Shown here: positions 17,774 to 28,644 of the stretch, piece by piece
Numbering within the stretch: position 1 is the stretch's first letter
Layout of the letters: the number at the start of each line of letters is the position of its first letter
Source: DATFDN01 sp963762525
GTDB lineage: Bacteria > Pseudomonadota > Alphaproteobacteria > Acetobacterales > Acetobacteraceae
Assembly (NCBI GenBank): GCA_963762525.1
Contig: CAVXKT010000011.1
Span: 1,240,001 to 1,304,000 of the forward strand
DNA length: 64,000 nt
Reading direction: 5' to 3'
Notes under the pieces: model-generated
The model's database searches: none
What the model was told of the DNA's origin: nothing
Seen by the model: only the letters and a program-made list of their open reading frames with translations
Translations under genes and position numbers: made by a program

Positions 17774-20700
17774 GCGCGCCCACGATGAGTACACCGGGGC
17801 GCATGAACCTCTCGGCCTGGGCGCTGCAGCATCGGACGCTGACGCTGTTCGCGATGCTTGCCGTCGCCGCCGCCGGCGTCTGGGCCTATCTCTCGCTCGG
17901 CCGCGCCGAGGACCCGCCCTTTACCATCAAGCAGATGGTGATCGTGACCGACTGGCCCGGCGCCTCGGCCGACGAGATGATGCGCGAGGTCACCGATCGC
18001 ATCGAGCGCAAGCTCGAAGAGCTGCCTGATCTCGATTATACGCAAAGCTATAGCGAGCCGGGCAGCGCGATCATCACGGTTTCGCTCAAGGACAGCACTC
18101 CGCCGCGCAAGGTGCCAGATCTTTGGTATCAAGTGCGCAAGAAGATCGGCGATATCCAGCAGACGCTTCCCCCGGGCGTTCAGGGCCCGTTCTTCAATGA
18201 CGAATTCGGCGACGTGTACGGCATTGTTTACGCCGTCACCGGCGATGGCTTTACGCTGCCGCAGCTCAAGCACGTCGCGGAGGACATTCGCGAGCAGCTT
18301 CTCTCGGTGCCGGGCGTTGGCAAGATCGACCTCATCGGCACGCAGGACGAGCGTATCTATCTCGATTTCTCCTACCGCAAGCTGGCCCGGTTCGGGCTGA
18401 CGGCGCAGGATGTATTCGCCGCCGTGCAGCGCCAGAACAGCGTGGTCGCGGGTGGTTTCGTCGATACGCCGCACGATCGCATCTATGTTCGCACGTCGGG
18501 CGCGCTGGATGCGCCGGCGGCACTCGCATCCCTGCCGGTTCAGGTGCATGGCCATCTCGTGCCGCTTGGCGACCTCGTCACCATCCGGCGCGGCACCGTG
18601 GACCCGCCGGTTTCCACCATGCAGGTCGACGGCAAGCCGGCGCTCGGGCTCGCGATCTCCATGGCCGACGGCAGGAACATCCTCGACCTCGGCCGCGCGC
18701 TGGCCGCACGGGTGGCGCAGGTTGCGCCGACCTTGCCGCTCGGCGTGCACATGATGCGCGTGAACGACCAATCCAAAGTCGTGGCCAGGGATGTCAGCGA
18801 CTTCCAGGAATCGTTCCTCGAAGCCTTGGCGATCGTGCTGTTGGTAAGCTTCCTCAGCCTCGGCTGGCGTACCGGGATCGTGGTCGCGATCAGCGTTCCC
18901 CTGGTTCTGGCCGGCGTGCTCGTGGGCATGAAGCTGCTCGGCATCGATCTACAGCGCATCTCGCTGGGCGCCATGATCATCGCGCTCGGCCTGCTGGTGG
19001 ACGACGCGATGATCGCGGTCGAGACCATGACGGTGAAGCTGGAGCAAGGCTGGGACCGGCTGCGCGCCGGCAGCTTCGCTTACACGTCAACCGCTTTCCC
19101 GATGCTGACCGGAACCTTGGTGACGGCAGCGGGCTACCTGCCGGTCGGACTCGCGCAGTCGAGCACCGGGGAATACACGCACGACATCTTCCGTGTCGTC
19201 GGCATGGCGCTGGTGCTCTCGTGGTTCGTCGCGGTGTTTTTCGTGCCTTATCTCGGCGCGCGCCTGCTGCCGGAGCCGAAGCCGCACGCCGTGCAGCATG
19301 ATGTCTACGACACGCGAACCTACAACCGCTTCCGCCGCATCGTCGCCTGGTGCGTCAGCCGGCGCTGGATCGTGATTGGCAGCGCGGTTGCCGCCTTCGT
19401 CCTGTCGGTCGTCGGCTTCACGCGCGTGCCGCAGCAATTCTTCCCTTCGTCCGACCGGCTGGAAGTGATGGTGGATATGCGGCTGCCGGAAGGCAGCTCT
19501 TTCGGGGCAACCGCCGCCGATGTGGCGAAGCTGGAGGCCATCCTGAAGCAAAACAGTGGCGTCGCCTCCTACGTCGTCTACACCGGCAGCGGCAGCCCGC
19601 GCTTCTTCCTGACCTCCTCGCCGGAGCTGACCAACGCGAATTTCGCGCAGTTCGTCGTCAACACCAAATCCGTGAAGGCGCGCGAAGCGCTGCTGGCCGA
19701 GCTTACGGCGCTGACCGACCGTGGCACGTTCCCCGACGTGCGGCTGCGCATCTCTCGCCTGGAGCTGGGGCCCCCTGTCGGTTATCCGGTGCAGTTCCGC
19801 ATCGTCGGCCCCGACCCGATGGAGCTGCGCCGCATCGCCGGTGCGGTGCAGGCGGCGATGCGCGCCAATCCGCATATCCGCAATGTCAGCGACAACTGGG
19901 GCAATCCGTCAAAGATGGTCGATGTGCAGGTCGACCAGGACAAGGCGCGGCTGCTGGGGCTGTCGAGCGAGGACATCGCGACCACGCTGCAAACGCTGCA
20001 ACAAGGTGCGACGATCACCCAGTATCGGGAAGGTACCGACCTGATCCCGGTCGTCGCCCGCGCCGACGCGCGCGAGCGGCAGAACCTCGCCGGACTGGCT
20101 GACGCGGACATCACCGCCGCGGACGGGCACGCCGTGCCGCTCGGTCAGGTCGCGCGCATCCGCTACGGGCTGGAGCAGCCGACGCTGTGGCGGCGCAACC
20201 GCACGCCGATCCTGATCGTGCGCGGCGACATCGCCGATGTCACGCAGGCGCCGGTCGTAACGGCCCAGATCCTGCCGCAGCTCGCGGCGGTGAAGGCATC
20301 GCTTCCCGGAGGCTATCGGATCGAGACCGGCGGCGCCGTGGAAGAGAGCGCCAAAGGGCAGACCTCGGTCAACGCGGAGATGCCGCTGATGGTGCTGGTG
20401 ATGCTGTCGCTGCTGATGGTGCAGCTACAGAGCTTCAGCCGGGTGCTGATGGTGCTGTTGACTGCACCCCTCGGGCTGATCGGGGTTGCCGCGGCGCTGC
20501 TTGTGACCGGAGCCCCGTTTGGCTTCGTGGCGACGCTCGGCTTCATCGCGTTGGCCGGCATCATCATGCGCAACTCGGTGATCCTGGTCGATCAGATCGA
20601 ACAGGACATTGCCGCCGGCCTCACCCCGGCCGAGGCAATCGTCGAAGCCACAGTCCGTCGGGCGCGACCGATCCTGCTGACCGCGGTGGCGGCGATCCTG

Positions 20701-20907
20701 GGCCTGGTGCCGCTGGCGTTCTCGCCGTTCTGGGGCCCGATGGCGATCACGATCATGGGCGGGCTGCTGAGCGCGACGGTGCTCACGCTGTGCTTCGTGC
20801 CGGCGCTGTACGCCGCCTGGGTACGGGTCGGGCGAACCAACGCCGCCGCGCGGCGCCGGCGGCTGTTCGGCCGGCGCGCCGCAGAACCGGTGATGTCAGC
20901 TCGCTAG
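17770..20907 (+). CDS. RND-family efflux transporter permease (AcrB/HAE1-like)
   Basis: This is a proton-driven trimeric multidrug-type pump of the inner membrane. It is 1045 residues, unbroken, with the typical two-fold layout: TM1 after LQHRTLTLFAMLAVAAAG, a large periplasmic porter domain, TM2-6 with LGLLVDDAMIAVE (the Asp pair of the proton relay in TM4), and a second half beginning RRWIVIGSAVAAFVLSVVG. The end is GFIALAGIIMRNSVILVDQIE and GLVPLAFSPFWGPMAI. ATG 17770 overlaps the adaptor stop. No outer-membrane factor is encoded nearby, so the pump must use a channel from elsewhere. Substrates cannot be told from sequence; control by the upstream TetR protein is likely. Confidence 0.93.
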   Translation: MSAPTMSTPGRMNLSAWALQHRTLTLFAMLAVAAAGVWAYLSLGRAEDPPFTIKQMVIVTDWPGASADEMMREVTDRIERKLEELPDLDYTQSYSEPGSAIITVSLKDSTPPRKVPDLWYQVRKKIGDIQQTLPPGVQGPFFNDEFGDVYGIVYAVTGDGFTLPQLKHVAEDIREQLLSVPGVGKIDLIGTQDERIYLDFSYRKLARFGLTAQDVFAAVQRQNSVVAGGFVDTPHDRIYVRTSGALDAPAALASLPVQVHGHLVPLGDLVTIRRGTVDPPVSTMQVDGKPALGLAISMADGRNILDLGRALAARVAQVAPTLPLGVHMMRVNDQSKVVARDVSDFQESFLEALAIVLLVSFLSLGWRTGIVVAISVPLVLAGVLVGMKLLGIDLQRISLGAMIIALGLLVDDAMIAVETMTVKLEQGWDRLRAGSFAYTSTAFPMLTGTLVTAAGYLPVGLAQSSTGEYTHDIFRVVGMALVLSWFVAVFFVPYLGARLLPEPKPHAVQHDVYDTRTYNRFRRIVAWCVSRRWIVIGSAVAAFVLSVVGFTRVPQQFFPSSDRLEVMVDMRLPEGSSFGATAADVAKLEAILKQNSGVASYVVYTGSGSPRFFLTSSPELTNANFAQFVVNTKSVKAREALLAELTALTDRGTFPDVRLRISRLELGPPVGYPVQFRIVGPDPMELRRIAGAVQAAMRANPHIRNVSDNWGNPSKMVDVQVDQDKARLLGLSSEDIATTLQTLQQGATITQYREGTDLIPVVARADARERQNLAGLADADITAADGHAVPLGQVARIRYGLEQPTLWRRNRTPILIVRGDIADVTQAPVVTAQILPQLAAVKASLPGGYRIETGGAVEESAKGQTSVNAEMPLMVLVMLSLLMVQLQSFSRVLMVLLTAPLGLIGVAAALLVTGAPFGFVATLGFIALAGIIMRNSVILVDQIEQDIAAGLTPAEAIVEATVRRARPILLTAVAAILGLVPLAFSPFWGPMAITIMGGLLSATVLTLCFVPALYAAWVRVGRTNAAARRRRLFGRRAAEPVMSAR

Positions 20908-20951
20908 CTAGTAGGAGTGTGCAATCCAGCACAAAGAGAGGAGTGATTTCT

Positions 20952-21768
20952 GTGAACAAGACCGAACTTGGCGTCGCTCTCGTCACGGGGGCATCCAGCG
21001 GCATCGGACGGGCAACGTCTCAGGCGCTGAAGCGCGCCGGTTATCGCGTGTTCGGGACCAGCCGTAGAGCGGTCCCGGAAAACTTCCGACGGTATCACGA
21101 TGCTGATCTGCGACGTGGCCGACGATGCTTCAGTGCAGAAAATGGTTGACACGGTTCTAAGCAAGGCCGGGCGCATCGATCTGCTCGTCAATAACGCCGG
21201 CGTTGGTTTGCTTGGCGGTGCAGAAGAGTCCTCTACCACGCAGGCCCAGGCGCTGTTTGACGTGAACCTCTTCGGCGTTCTCCGCGTGACCAACGCGGTG
21301 TTGCCGACAATGCGACGTCAGGAGAAGGGCCGGATCATCAATATGAGTTCCATCATGGGCCTGATCCCGGCCCCCTACAATGCTCTATATGCATCGACCA
21401 AGCACGCTCTCGAAGGCTATTCTAAATCGCTCGATCACGAACTGCGCACATTCGGAATTCGGGTTGCGCTGGTCGAGCCCGGCTTTACCCGCTCGTCGTT
21501 CGAAGAAAATTTGACGAAGCCCGATCGGTCGCTTGCGGCCTACAACTCGGTGCGTGCTGGCATGGAAGTGCAGATGCGGAACGGTGTGCAAGCAGGCGAC
21601 GCTCCCGAGGTGGTGGCAGAGACGGTTGTGAAGGCGGCAACGGCTGCAGTGCCGAGAAGACGCTACCCCGCTGGAAGGCTGGCCCGCCAAACGAGAATGA
21701 TGCGCCGTTTCGTCCCCGAATCCGCCTTCGATAAGAGCTTGCGCAAGCATAACGGTCTGCCGGCCTGA
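20952..21768 (+). CDS. Short-chain dehydrogenase/reductase (frameshifted once)
   Basis: This is an NAD(P)-dependent oxidoreductase of the classical SDR family. GTG 20952 follows GAGAGGAG. The protein has the Rossmann motif TGASSGIG (~residue 13), then a frame change near 21090 from RRAVPENFRR into MLICDVADDASV. Downstream are NNAGVGLLGG, the catalytic Ser in INMSSIMG and YASTK (YxxxK). C-terminal features are VEPGFTRSSFEENL and RRRYPAGRLARQTRMMRRFVP, typical of SDRs annotated as retinol-dehydrogenase-like or DltE-like. It sits 44 bp behind the pump gene on the same strand, but base composition is more moderate, so recent acquisition is possible. The substrate is unknown. Confidence 0.85.
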
Positions 21769-21810
21769 CGTGGACGTCGATAAGATCGGGTCAAGCCACA
21801 TTCAGGAGTG

Positions 21811-22506
21811 TCAGGAGCATCCGCACGCCTCGCCGGCCCATGCCTCCCGGGCTTCCCTGATCAGAAACCAGACGATTGCCAACGAACCGACGGGATCGAT
21901 CCACCATGCGCCGACGCTCGCCCGGACCGCGAGGCTGACGACGACGACGAGGGAGAGCCAGCCGCAGGTGATGCTCTCCATCGCGTCGGCCCGCATGGCG
22001 CGGCTGCCCAGCCGCTCGGCAAGCGCCATCTTGCGGCGGGCGAGATAGCGCATGATCGGAATGGCGAGCGCGCTGACCGCCAGCCCGGCGACGGAGAACT
22101 CCGCTCCCTCCCGGGTCCGGAAGCTCCACGCCGCGGACAGCACCACGTACGCCGCCAGAGCGTACAGCAGCAGGCCGCCAATTCGGCTGGCCAGCCGTTC
22201 CGCGCGCTCGGAGAATTCCCGTCCGTGCCGCAGCTCAACCGACAACCGCCGGATCAGGACACCGGCGGAAATCAACTCAATGACGCTGTCCAGTCCGAAG
22301 GCCAGCAGAACCAGGCTGCCGGCGGCGATGCCGGAGCCGATCGCAACCACGGCCTCGACGAGCATCCAAGCGACGCTCAGCCACTCGAGCCGGAACGCCT
22401 CGCGGATGAGAGCGGGCCGGTTCCGGTCGCCGGTGGTGTCTCCGCAGCAAGTGGGACACGAGCTGGCGTCCGCCGCTGCAACGGAATCCGAAGCGATGTC
22501 GTTCAT
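21811..22506 (-). CDS. Cation diffusion facilitator-type transporter with Cys-rich N-terminus
   Basis: This is a 231-residue membrane protein of the CDF fold, probably exporting a divalent metal. The start at ATG 22506 is chosen because the upstream in-frame sequence is read-through of a palindromic repeat. The N-terminus carries CPTCC, a likely metal-binding site, and the C-terminus ends CGCS. Helices include LEWLSVAWMLVEAVVAIGSG, VLLAFGLDSVIELISAGVLI, IGGLLLYALAAYVVLSA, and RADAMESITCGWLSLVVVVSLAV. The DSxxE and DAxxS acidic positions in helices 2 and 5 correspond to the CDF metal site. The usual C-terminal cytoplasmic domain is missing, as in short CDF relatives. It is convergent with the SDR gene. 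Confidence 0.8.
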   Translation of the reverse strand: MNDIASDSVAAADASSCPTCCGDTTGDRNRPALIREAFRLEWLSVAWMLVEAVVAIGSGIAAGSLVLLAFGLDSVIELISAGVLIRRLSVELRHGREFSERAERLASRIGGLLLYALAAYVVLSAAWSFRTREGAEFSVAGLAVSALAIPIMRYLARRKMALAERLGSRAMRADAMESITCGWLSLVVVVSLAVRASVGAWWIDPVGSLAIVWFLIREAREAWAGEACGCS

Positions 22507-22569
22507 GAGGTCCGGCGCAAGGCTCGGCTGGATCTTGCGCGGGATGCATCCAGGTGCAACCATAAACCC

Positions 22570-22671
22570 GTCATTGCGAGCCGAAGGCGAAGCAATCCAG
22601 GCCCCACCGCACGGTGCTGCCCGCCTGGATTGCTTCGTCCCCTCGCTTTCGCGAGGGTCCTCGCAATGACG
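22570..22671. repeat. Dispersed palindromic repeat, copy 2
   Basis: The outer arms are GTCATTGCGAGC near 22570 and CTCGCAATGAC ending near 22671. Inner arms AGCAATCCAGGC and GCCTGGATTGCT also pair. One flank has an extra small hairpin (CCCTCGCTTTCGCGAGGG). It lies between the CDF gene and the molybdenum hydroxylase operon. Translation through it gives spurious residues such as CEDPRESEGTKQS and WIASPSARND. Confidence 0.85.
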
Positions 22672-22722
22672 GCCGTCGCGGTTCCATCTCATCCCATCCC
22701 ACCCTGGCCCGAAACGCGCAAC

Positions 22723-22932
22723 TCACCCGCCGGCGATCTTCGGGATCAGCACGATTTCGCTGCCCTCGTCGAGCGGCGCCGCGTAGGCGTCCTGGTAGAT
22801 CACGCCGTCGATGGCGACCGCCATCGCGTGCTCGATTCGGCTGCCGAGGCCGGGGAAGCGCGCGTCGAGCTCGCGGGTCAAAGCGCGGAAGCTGCGCGCC
22901 GACACCTCGAGCTCGGCCCGGCCCCCGGCCAT
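22723..22932 (-). CDS. MoaD/ThiS-like sulfur carrier protein
   Basis: This is a small beta-grasp protein of the MoaD/ThiS family, ending in the diglycine (IPKIAGG) that is thiocarboxylated in sulfur carriers. The visible core is ELEVSARSFRALTRELDARFPGL...AMAVAIDGVIYQDAYAAPLDEGSEIVLIP. The first ATG (22932) gives 69 residues. In-frame codons upstream, immediately after the hydroxylase stop, encode LPRVLLDGSLRP, which aligns with the first strand of MoaD; the true product may therefore begin at a CTG near 22968 or a start may have been lost. It is the last gene of the molybdenum hydroxylase operon, so a role in cofactor sulfuration or maturation is plausible but inferred. Confidence 0.72.
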   Translation of the reverse strand: MAGGRAELEVSARSFRALTRELDARFPGLGSRIEHAMAVAIDGVIYQDAYAAPLDEGSEIVLIPKIAGG

Positions 22933-22969
22933 CGGTCGGAGCGAGCCGTCAAGCAGGACCCGCGGCAGC

Positions 22970-25243
<2,274 letters not shown>

Positions 25244-25247
<4 letters not shown>

Positions 25248-25732
25248 GCGGGGCTCCTTTCGGCGCGCAGCTCGGCGGCGGCGTCCAGCACCGCGGCGAG
25301 GATCTTGTCGTAGCCGGTGCACCGGCAGAGATTGCCGGCGAGCCAGTAGCGCGCCTCCTCCTCGGTGGGATCGGGGTTCTCGTCCAACAGCGCCTTGGCG
25401 GCGACGATCAGGCCCGGCGTGCAGAAGCCGCATTGCAGGGCGGCGTGTTCGAGGAACTGGCGCTGCACGGGATGGAGGCGATCGCCGCGGGCGATGCCCT
25501 CGACGGTGGTGATGGCGCGGCCCTCGGCCTCGACGCCGAGCATCAGGCAGGAACAGACCAGCGCGCCGTCGCAGATGACGCTGCAGGCGCCGCAATCGCC
25601 GGACGCGCACCCCTCCTTGCTGCCGGTGAGGCCCAGAGTGTCGCGCAGCACGTCGAGCAGGGTCTCGGAGGTCTCGCAGAGGAACTCGGCGGGTTCGTCG
25701 TTGATGGTGGCGCTGACGTGGTGCTTGCTCAT
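25244..25732 (-). CDS. Molybdenum hydroxylase (2Fe-2S)-binding small subunit
   Basis: This is the electron-transfer subunit with two [2Fe-2S] clusters. The plant-type cluster ligands are in GCASGDCGAC with the fourth Cys in VCSC. The second cluster uses CGFCTPG and CRCTGY in the helical C-terminal domain. At 162 residues it has the usual length, and it is unbroken. ATG 25732 overlaps the stop of the FAD subunit gene, and its own stop overlaps the large-subunit start, so the three are translationally coupled. Confidence 0.95.
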
Positions 25733-26607
25733 GCTTGTGCTTGCTCCTCGGCGCGGGCGAAGGCGATGGCGGCGGCGCGGCGGGCCAGCACGCCGGCGAC
25801 CTTGATGCGGTAGTCGATGGTGCCGCGCTTGTCGGCGATCGGCCGGCAGGCGGCGCGCGCGGCCTCGTCGAGCCGGGCGAGCGTCGCCGCGTCGAGCCTG
25901 TGGCCGATCAGCGCCGCGGCGGCCTCGGCGACCAGCAGCGGCGTCGGCGCGACGGCGCCGAGGGCGACGCGGGCGGCGGTGCAGACGCCGGCGGCGTCGA
26001 GCGCGACGCTGACGCCGCAGCCGACCACGGCGATGTCCATCTCGGTGCGCGGGATGAAGCGGAGATAGGCGTCCGCCGCGCGCGGCGGCCGGGCGGGGAG
26101 GCGGAATTCGAGCACGAACTCGCCCTTGGCGAGCGAGGTGCGCCCGGGCGCGATGGGGATCGCTTCCACCGGGGTCTCGCGCCGGCCGTCGGGTCCGATC
26201 ACGACGGCGACGGCGCCGGCGGCGATCATCGCGGGGACCGAATCGGCGGCCGGCGAGGCGTTGCAGAGATTGCCCCCGAGCGAGGCGCGGCCCTGGATCT
26301 GCGTCGAGCCGATCAGGTCCATGGCTTCCACCACGCCCGGCCAGGCGCGCTTCAGCTCGGCGTGCGCCTCCAGCACCGCGCCCGGAGTGGCGGCGCCGAT
26401 GACGAAGCCGCCGGCCGCCGCGCGCACGCCGCTGATCCCGGGCAGGCGCTTGGTGTCGACGATGAGATCGGGCCGCAGGCGCCCCGAGCGGAGCTGCACC
26501 AGCAAATCGGTGCCGCCGGCGAGCGGCTTGGCGACGCCCGACGCGTTGGCGAGCAGCGAAACGGCCTCGTTCACGCTGGTGGGGGCGGCATAATTCAGGC
26601 CGGGCAT
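25729..26607 (-). CDS. Molybdenum hydroxylase FAD-binding medium subunit
   Basis: This is the flavin subunit (CoxM/CutM-like) passing electrons from the iron-sulfur subunit to an acceptor. It is 292 residues, starting at ATG 26607 after AGGAG. FAD-binding motifs are AKPLAGGTDLLVQLRSG (~26-42) and TQIQGRASLGGNLCNASPAADS (~103-125). The C-terminal CO dehydrogenase flavoprotein domain contains ALGAVAPTPLLVAEA and DYRIKVAGVLARRA. It is the first gene of the minus-strand operon. The 124-bp gap to the divergent lipoprotein gene should hold its promoter, but no clear box is seen. Confidence 0.92.
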   Translation of the reverse strand: MPGLNYAAPTSVNEAVSLLANASGVAKPLAGGTDLLVQLRSGRLRPDLIVDTKRLPGISGVRAAAGGFVIGAATPGAVLEAHAELKRAWPGVVEAMDLIGSTQIQGRASLGGNLCNASPAADSVPAMIAAGAVAVVIGPDGRRETPVEAIPIAPGRTSLAKGEFVLEFRLPARPPRAADAYLRFIPRTEMDIAVVGCGVSVALDAAGVCTAARVALGAVAPTPLLVAEAAAALIGHRLDAATLARLDEAARAACRPIADKRGTIDYRIKVAGVLARRAAAIAFARAEEQAQA

Positions 26608-26731
26608 CGACGGCTCCTGCGGGGAAGGGGCTATTCTACCGCCGGGGTGCGTGCCGGGGTCAAGGCGGGGTCGGGGTCAAGGCGGCGGCGTTTCGCTTGT
26701 TGCGGCGCGGGCGGGATTTTAGATTGCGCCG

Positions 26732-26923
26732 ATGCGGCTCGTCCTCTGTCTGGTGTTGATTTGCCCTCTGCTGATTGACTTGGGCGGTTGCGCCGCCGAG
26801 CCGGTGGCGGGGCTCGACGATTATGGCGCGCGCGGCCGCCAGGTGGAGCAGGACGTGCAGGCGATCACCGCCGGCATGAACCACGCCCGCGCGCAGGCGG
26901 CCTCGGTGGCGCGGGCGCGCTGA
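26732..26923 (+). CDS. Small predicted lipoprotein, hypothetical
   Basis: This 63-residue product starts at ATG 26732 and is divergent from the molybdenum hydroxylase operon. The N-terminus MRLVLCLVLICPLLIDLGGC is a lipoprotein-type signal with a plausible lipobox (LGGC), leaving a mature part of about 44 residues rich in Ala, Arg and Gln (DDYGARGRQVEQDVQAITAGMNHA). No family is recognised. It is short but has a convincing export signal and its own stop just before a promoter-like sequence. Confidence 0.5.
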   Translation: MRLVLCLVLICPLLIDLGGCAAEPVAGLDDYGARGRQVEQDVQAITAGMNHARAQAASVARAR

Positions 26924-26927
26924 TCGC

Positions 26928-26956
26928 TTGACATTGTTAGTGAGTTGTGCTAGACG
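26928..26956 (+). promoter_or_regulatory. Possible promoter for the tandem TetR-like gene
   Basis: TTGACA (26928-26933), a 17-base spacer and TAGACG form a sigma-70-like pair with a weak -10. If used, transcription begins near 26963, so translation must start downstream, for example at GTG 26980. Confidence 0.4.
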
Positions 26957-26979
26957 CGGCGGCCTTTGCGGAGAGCGCC

Positions 26980-28188
26980 GTGTTGGAGTTTCCCGAAACC
27001 CTGGTGGCCGACGAGGTTCGGGAGCCCGAGCAGACGACGCTGCGCGAGCGGCGGACGGCGCTGCTGGATGCGGCCGAGCGGCTGCTCGCCGCCGGCGGGC
27101 TGCTGCCGGTCGGTTTGCAGGAGATCGGCGCCGCCGCCGGCCTGCCCCCCTATGCGGTGCGCGCGCAGTTCGGCAACAAGCAGATGGTCATCGAGGCGGT
27201 GCTGGAGCGCCACCTCAACCGGCTGATCGAGCGGCTGGGGGTGTACCGCCGGCTCGACGACACCGAGGATGCGGTCGAGAAGCTGGTGTGGGCGATCCGC
27301 GACCTCCTGGAGATGCTGGGCGTCTATCGCGAGGCGCAGCGGGTGTTCGCCGCCGCCGTCTCCGGCGCCTCGCCGGCACTGGGCCGGGCGCTGCAACTGC
27401 GCCAGCGGCATCTGGCGGATTTCTACGCCGGGCTGATCGTGCGCGCCGTTCCCGAGACGGCGGGGCGGACCGAGATCCTGATGCCGCTGACGATGACGCT
27501 GATGGCGAGCGCGAGCGGCCATATCCTGTGGTTTCGCGAGGGCGCCGCGCTGAGCCGCGAGGCCTATGCGCGGCTGCTCGCGCATATGGTGGTGGACGGC
27601 GCGCGCGCGGCCGCCGCCTCGGGGTTGGGGAGCGCTGTGAGCCCGGCGGCGAAGCGGGCGCGGCTGCGCGCGGCGGCGGCGGCCCATGTCGCGGCGTACG
27701 GGCTTGCCGGTTTGGCGCTGCCTTCGCTGGCGACGGCGGCGGGGATCAAGTTCGACCTGGCGCGGTGGTATTACCGGACCAACGGGGCGCTGCTGGCCGA
27801 TGTGGTGCGGGAGTTTCAGGCGGGGTTGGGCGAGCGGATGGCCCATGCCGTGCTGGCGGCGCGGCGGTTGGCGGGGCGGCAGCGGGTGGAGGCGCTTTCG
27901 GTGGCGTATCTGGAGGCGGTCGCCGCGGAGCGCACGGGGTTCCTGACGGCGCGCGCGGCGTGCGTGGCATTTCCGGAGGTGCGGGCGACGGCGGCGCCGG
28001 GCGAGGCGTGGCTGGTGGAGGAGTTCAGCGACGCCGCGGGATGCGTGGTGCGGGGGCGGACAATCCTCGCGGTGCTGGGGGAGTGGGGGGCGCGGTTGGC
28101 GGCGGACGATGCGGCGGGGCGGGGGGTTTGTGCGGCGGTGGTGGGGGGGATGGTGGGGCCTGCAACGGGGGCGCCGCGGGAGAGGTGA
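26980..28188 (+). CDS. TetR-family regulator with two TetR-like modules
   Basis: This predicted DNA-binding regulator is about 402 residues, roughly twice a normal TetR. GTG 26980 is chosen because the best promoter lies just upstream; the open frame begins at GTG 26947. The first module has a recognisable HTH (RRTALLDAAERLLAAGGL, LQEIGAAAGLPPYAVRAQFGNKQMVIEAVL) at ~20-70 and a ligand-like helical domain to ~210. The second module begins with AAAHVAAYGLAGLALPSLATAAGIKFDLARWYYRTNGALLADV split over ~225-270, which follows the TetR HTH pattern but is weaker. A C-terminal helical part ends GAPRER. Its target genes are unknown; the divergent molybdenum hydroxylase operon is 0.4 kb away. Confidence 0.75.
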   Translation: MLEFPETLVADEVREPEQTTLRERRTALLDAAERLLAAGGLLPVGLQEIGAAAGLPPYAVRAQFGNKQMVIEAVLERHLNRLIERLGVYRRLDDTEDAVEKLVWAIRDLLEMLGVYREAQRVFAAAVSGASPALGRALQLRQRHLADFYAGLIVRAVPETAGRTEILMPLTMTLMASASGHILWFREGAALSREAYARLLAHMVVDGARAAAASGLGSAVSPAAKRARLRAAAAAHVAAYGLAGLALPSLATAAGIKFDLARWYYRTNGALLADVVREFQAGLGERMAHAVLAARRLAGRQRVEALSVAYLEAVAAERTGFLTARAACVAFPEVRATAAPGEAWLVEEFSDAAGCVVRGRTILAVLGEWGARLAADDAAGRGVCAAVVGGMVGPATGAPRER

Positions 28189-28219
28189 AGCGGGCGCTGC
28201 GGCGTGATAGAAACACCGC

Positions 28220-28456
28220 ATGGGCGAAACCCCTGATGTGAGCGAGCGCGAACGGCTGCTGCGGCTCTATGCCGGAGGCGGGATCACCTGGCACGAGCTG
28301 CGCGGGCGCGGGTTCGAGACGTATCTGGACGTGCTGGCCGGATTGGGCGAACTGGGACTAAGGCCGCCGATCGCGCCGATGGAGGGGCCGAATTTGGAGG
28401 CGCGCCAACGCGGGCGCGCGTTGCTCCGGCGGCTGCTGCGCGAGCAGGCGGAGTGA
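28220..28456 (+). CDS. Small protein upstream of PIN toxin remnant, probable antitoxin
   Basis: This 78-residue protein starts at ATG 28220 and overlaps the GTG of the PIN-domain gene by four bases, the usual geometry of an antitoxin-toxin pair. The sequence (SERERLLRLYAGGGITWHELRGRGFETYLDVLAGLGELG... with basic EARQRGRALLRRLLREQ) resembles short proteins found next to DUF3368-type PIN toxins. I recognise no DNA-binding fold with confidence. The call rests mainly on context. Confidence 0.6.
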   Translation: MGETPDVSERERLLRLYAGGGITWHELRGRGFETYLDVLAGLGELGLRPPIAPMEGPNLEARQRGRALLRRLLREQAE

Positions 28457-28644
28457 GCAGCTTCGGGCTGATCGTGACCGACACCTCGCCGTTGATCACG
28501 CTGGCGCTGGCCGACGCATTGGACGTGCTTTTGCGGCCCGGGCTGCCGGTCAGCATTCCCGACGCGGTGTATGTGGAGGCGACGCGGGTGCGGCTGCCGG
28601 CGAGCGAAGCAATTCGTGTGAGGCCGGCCGCTCAGGCCGGGTGA
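28453..28644 (+). pseudogene. PIN-domain toxin (DUF3368-like), C-terminally truncated
   Basis: The N-terminal part of a VapC-like ribonuclease starts at GTG 28453. The first PIN acidic residue is visible in LIVTDTSPLITLALAD, followed by LRPGLPVSIPDAVYVEA. Only 63 residues are present, against roughly 150-160 in the family; the reading frame ends where the convergent restriction gene begins. The remaining catalytic acidic residues are missing, so the toxin is presumably inactive. This junction (~28.6 kb) looks like the left border of the inserted restriction-modification island. Confidence 0.7.

Noticed and set aside
16672..20907. A single 1411-residue adaptor-pump fusion protein
   Set aside because: The joined frame arises from one indel near 17610. 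The adaptor's natural C-terminus continues in another frame and stops at 17773, overlapping a good ATG for the pump at 17770.
22507..22692. N-terminal extension of the CDF transporter
   Set aside because: The extra residues (CEDPRESEGTKQS, WIASPSARND) are translation of the dispersed palindrome, not conserved protein.
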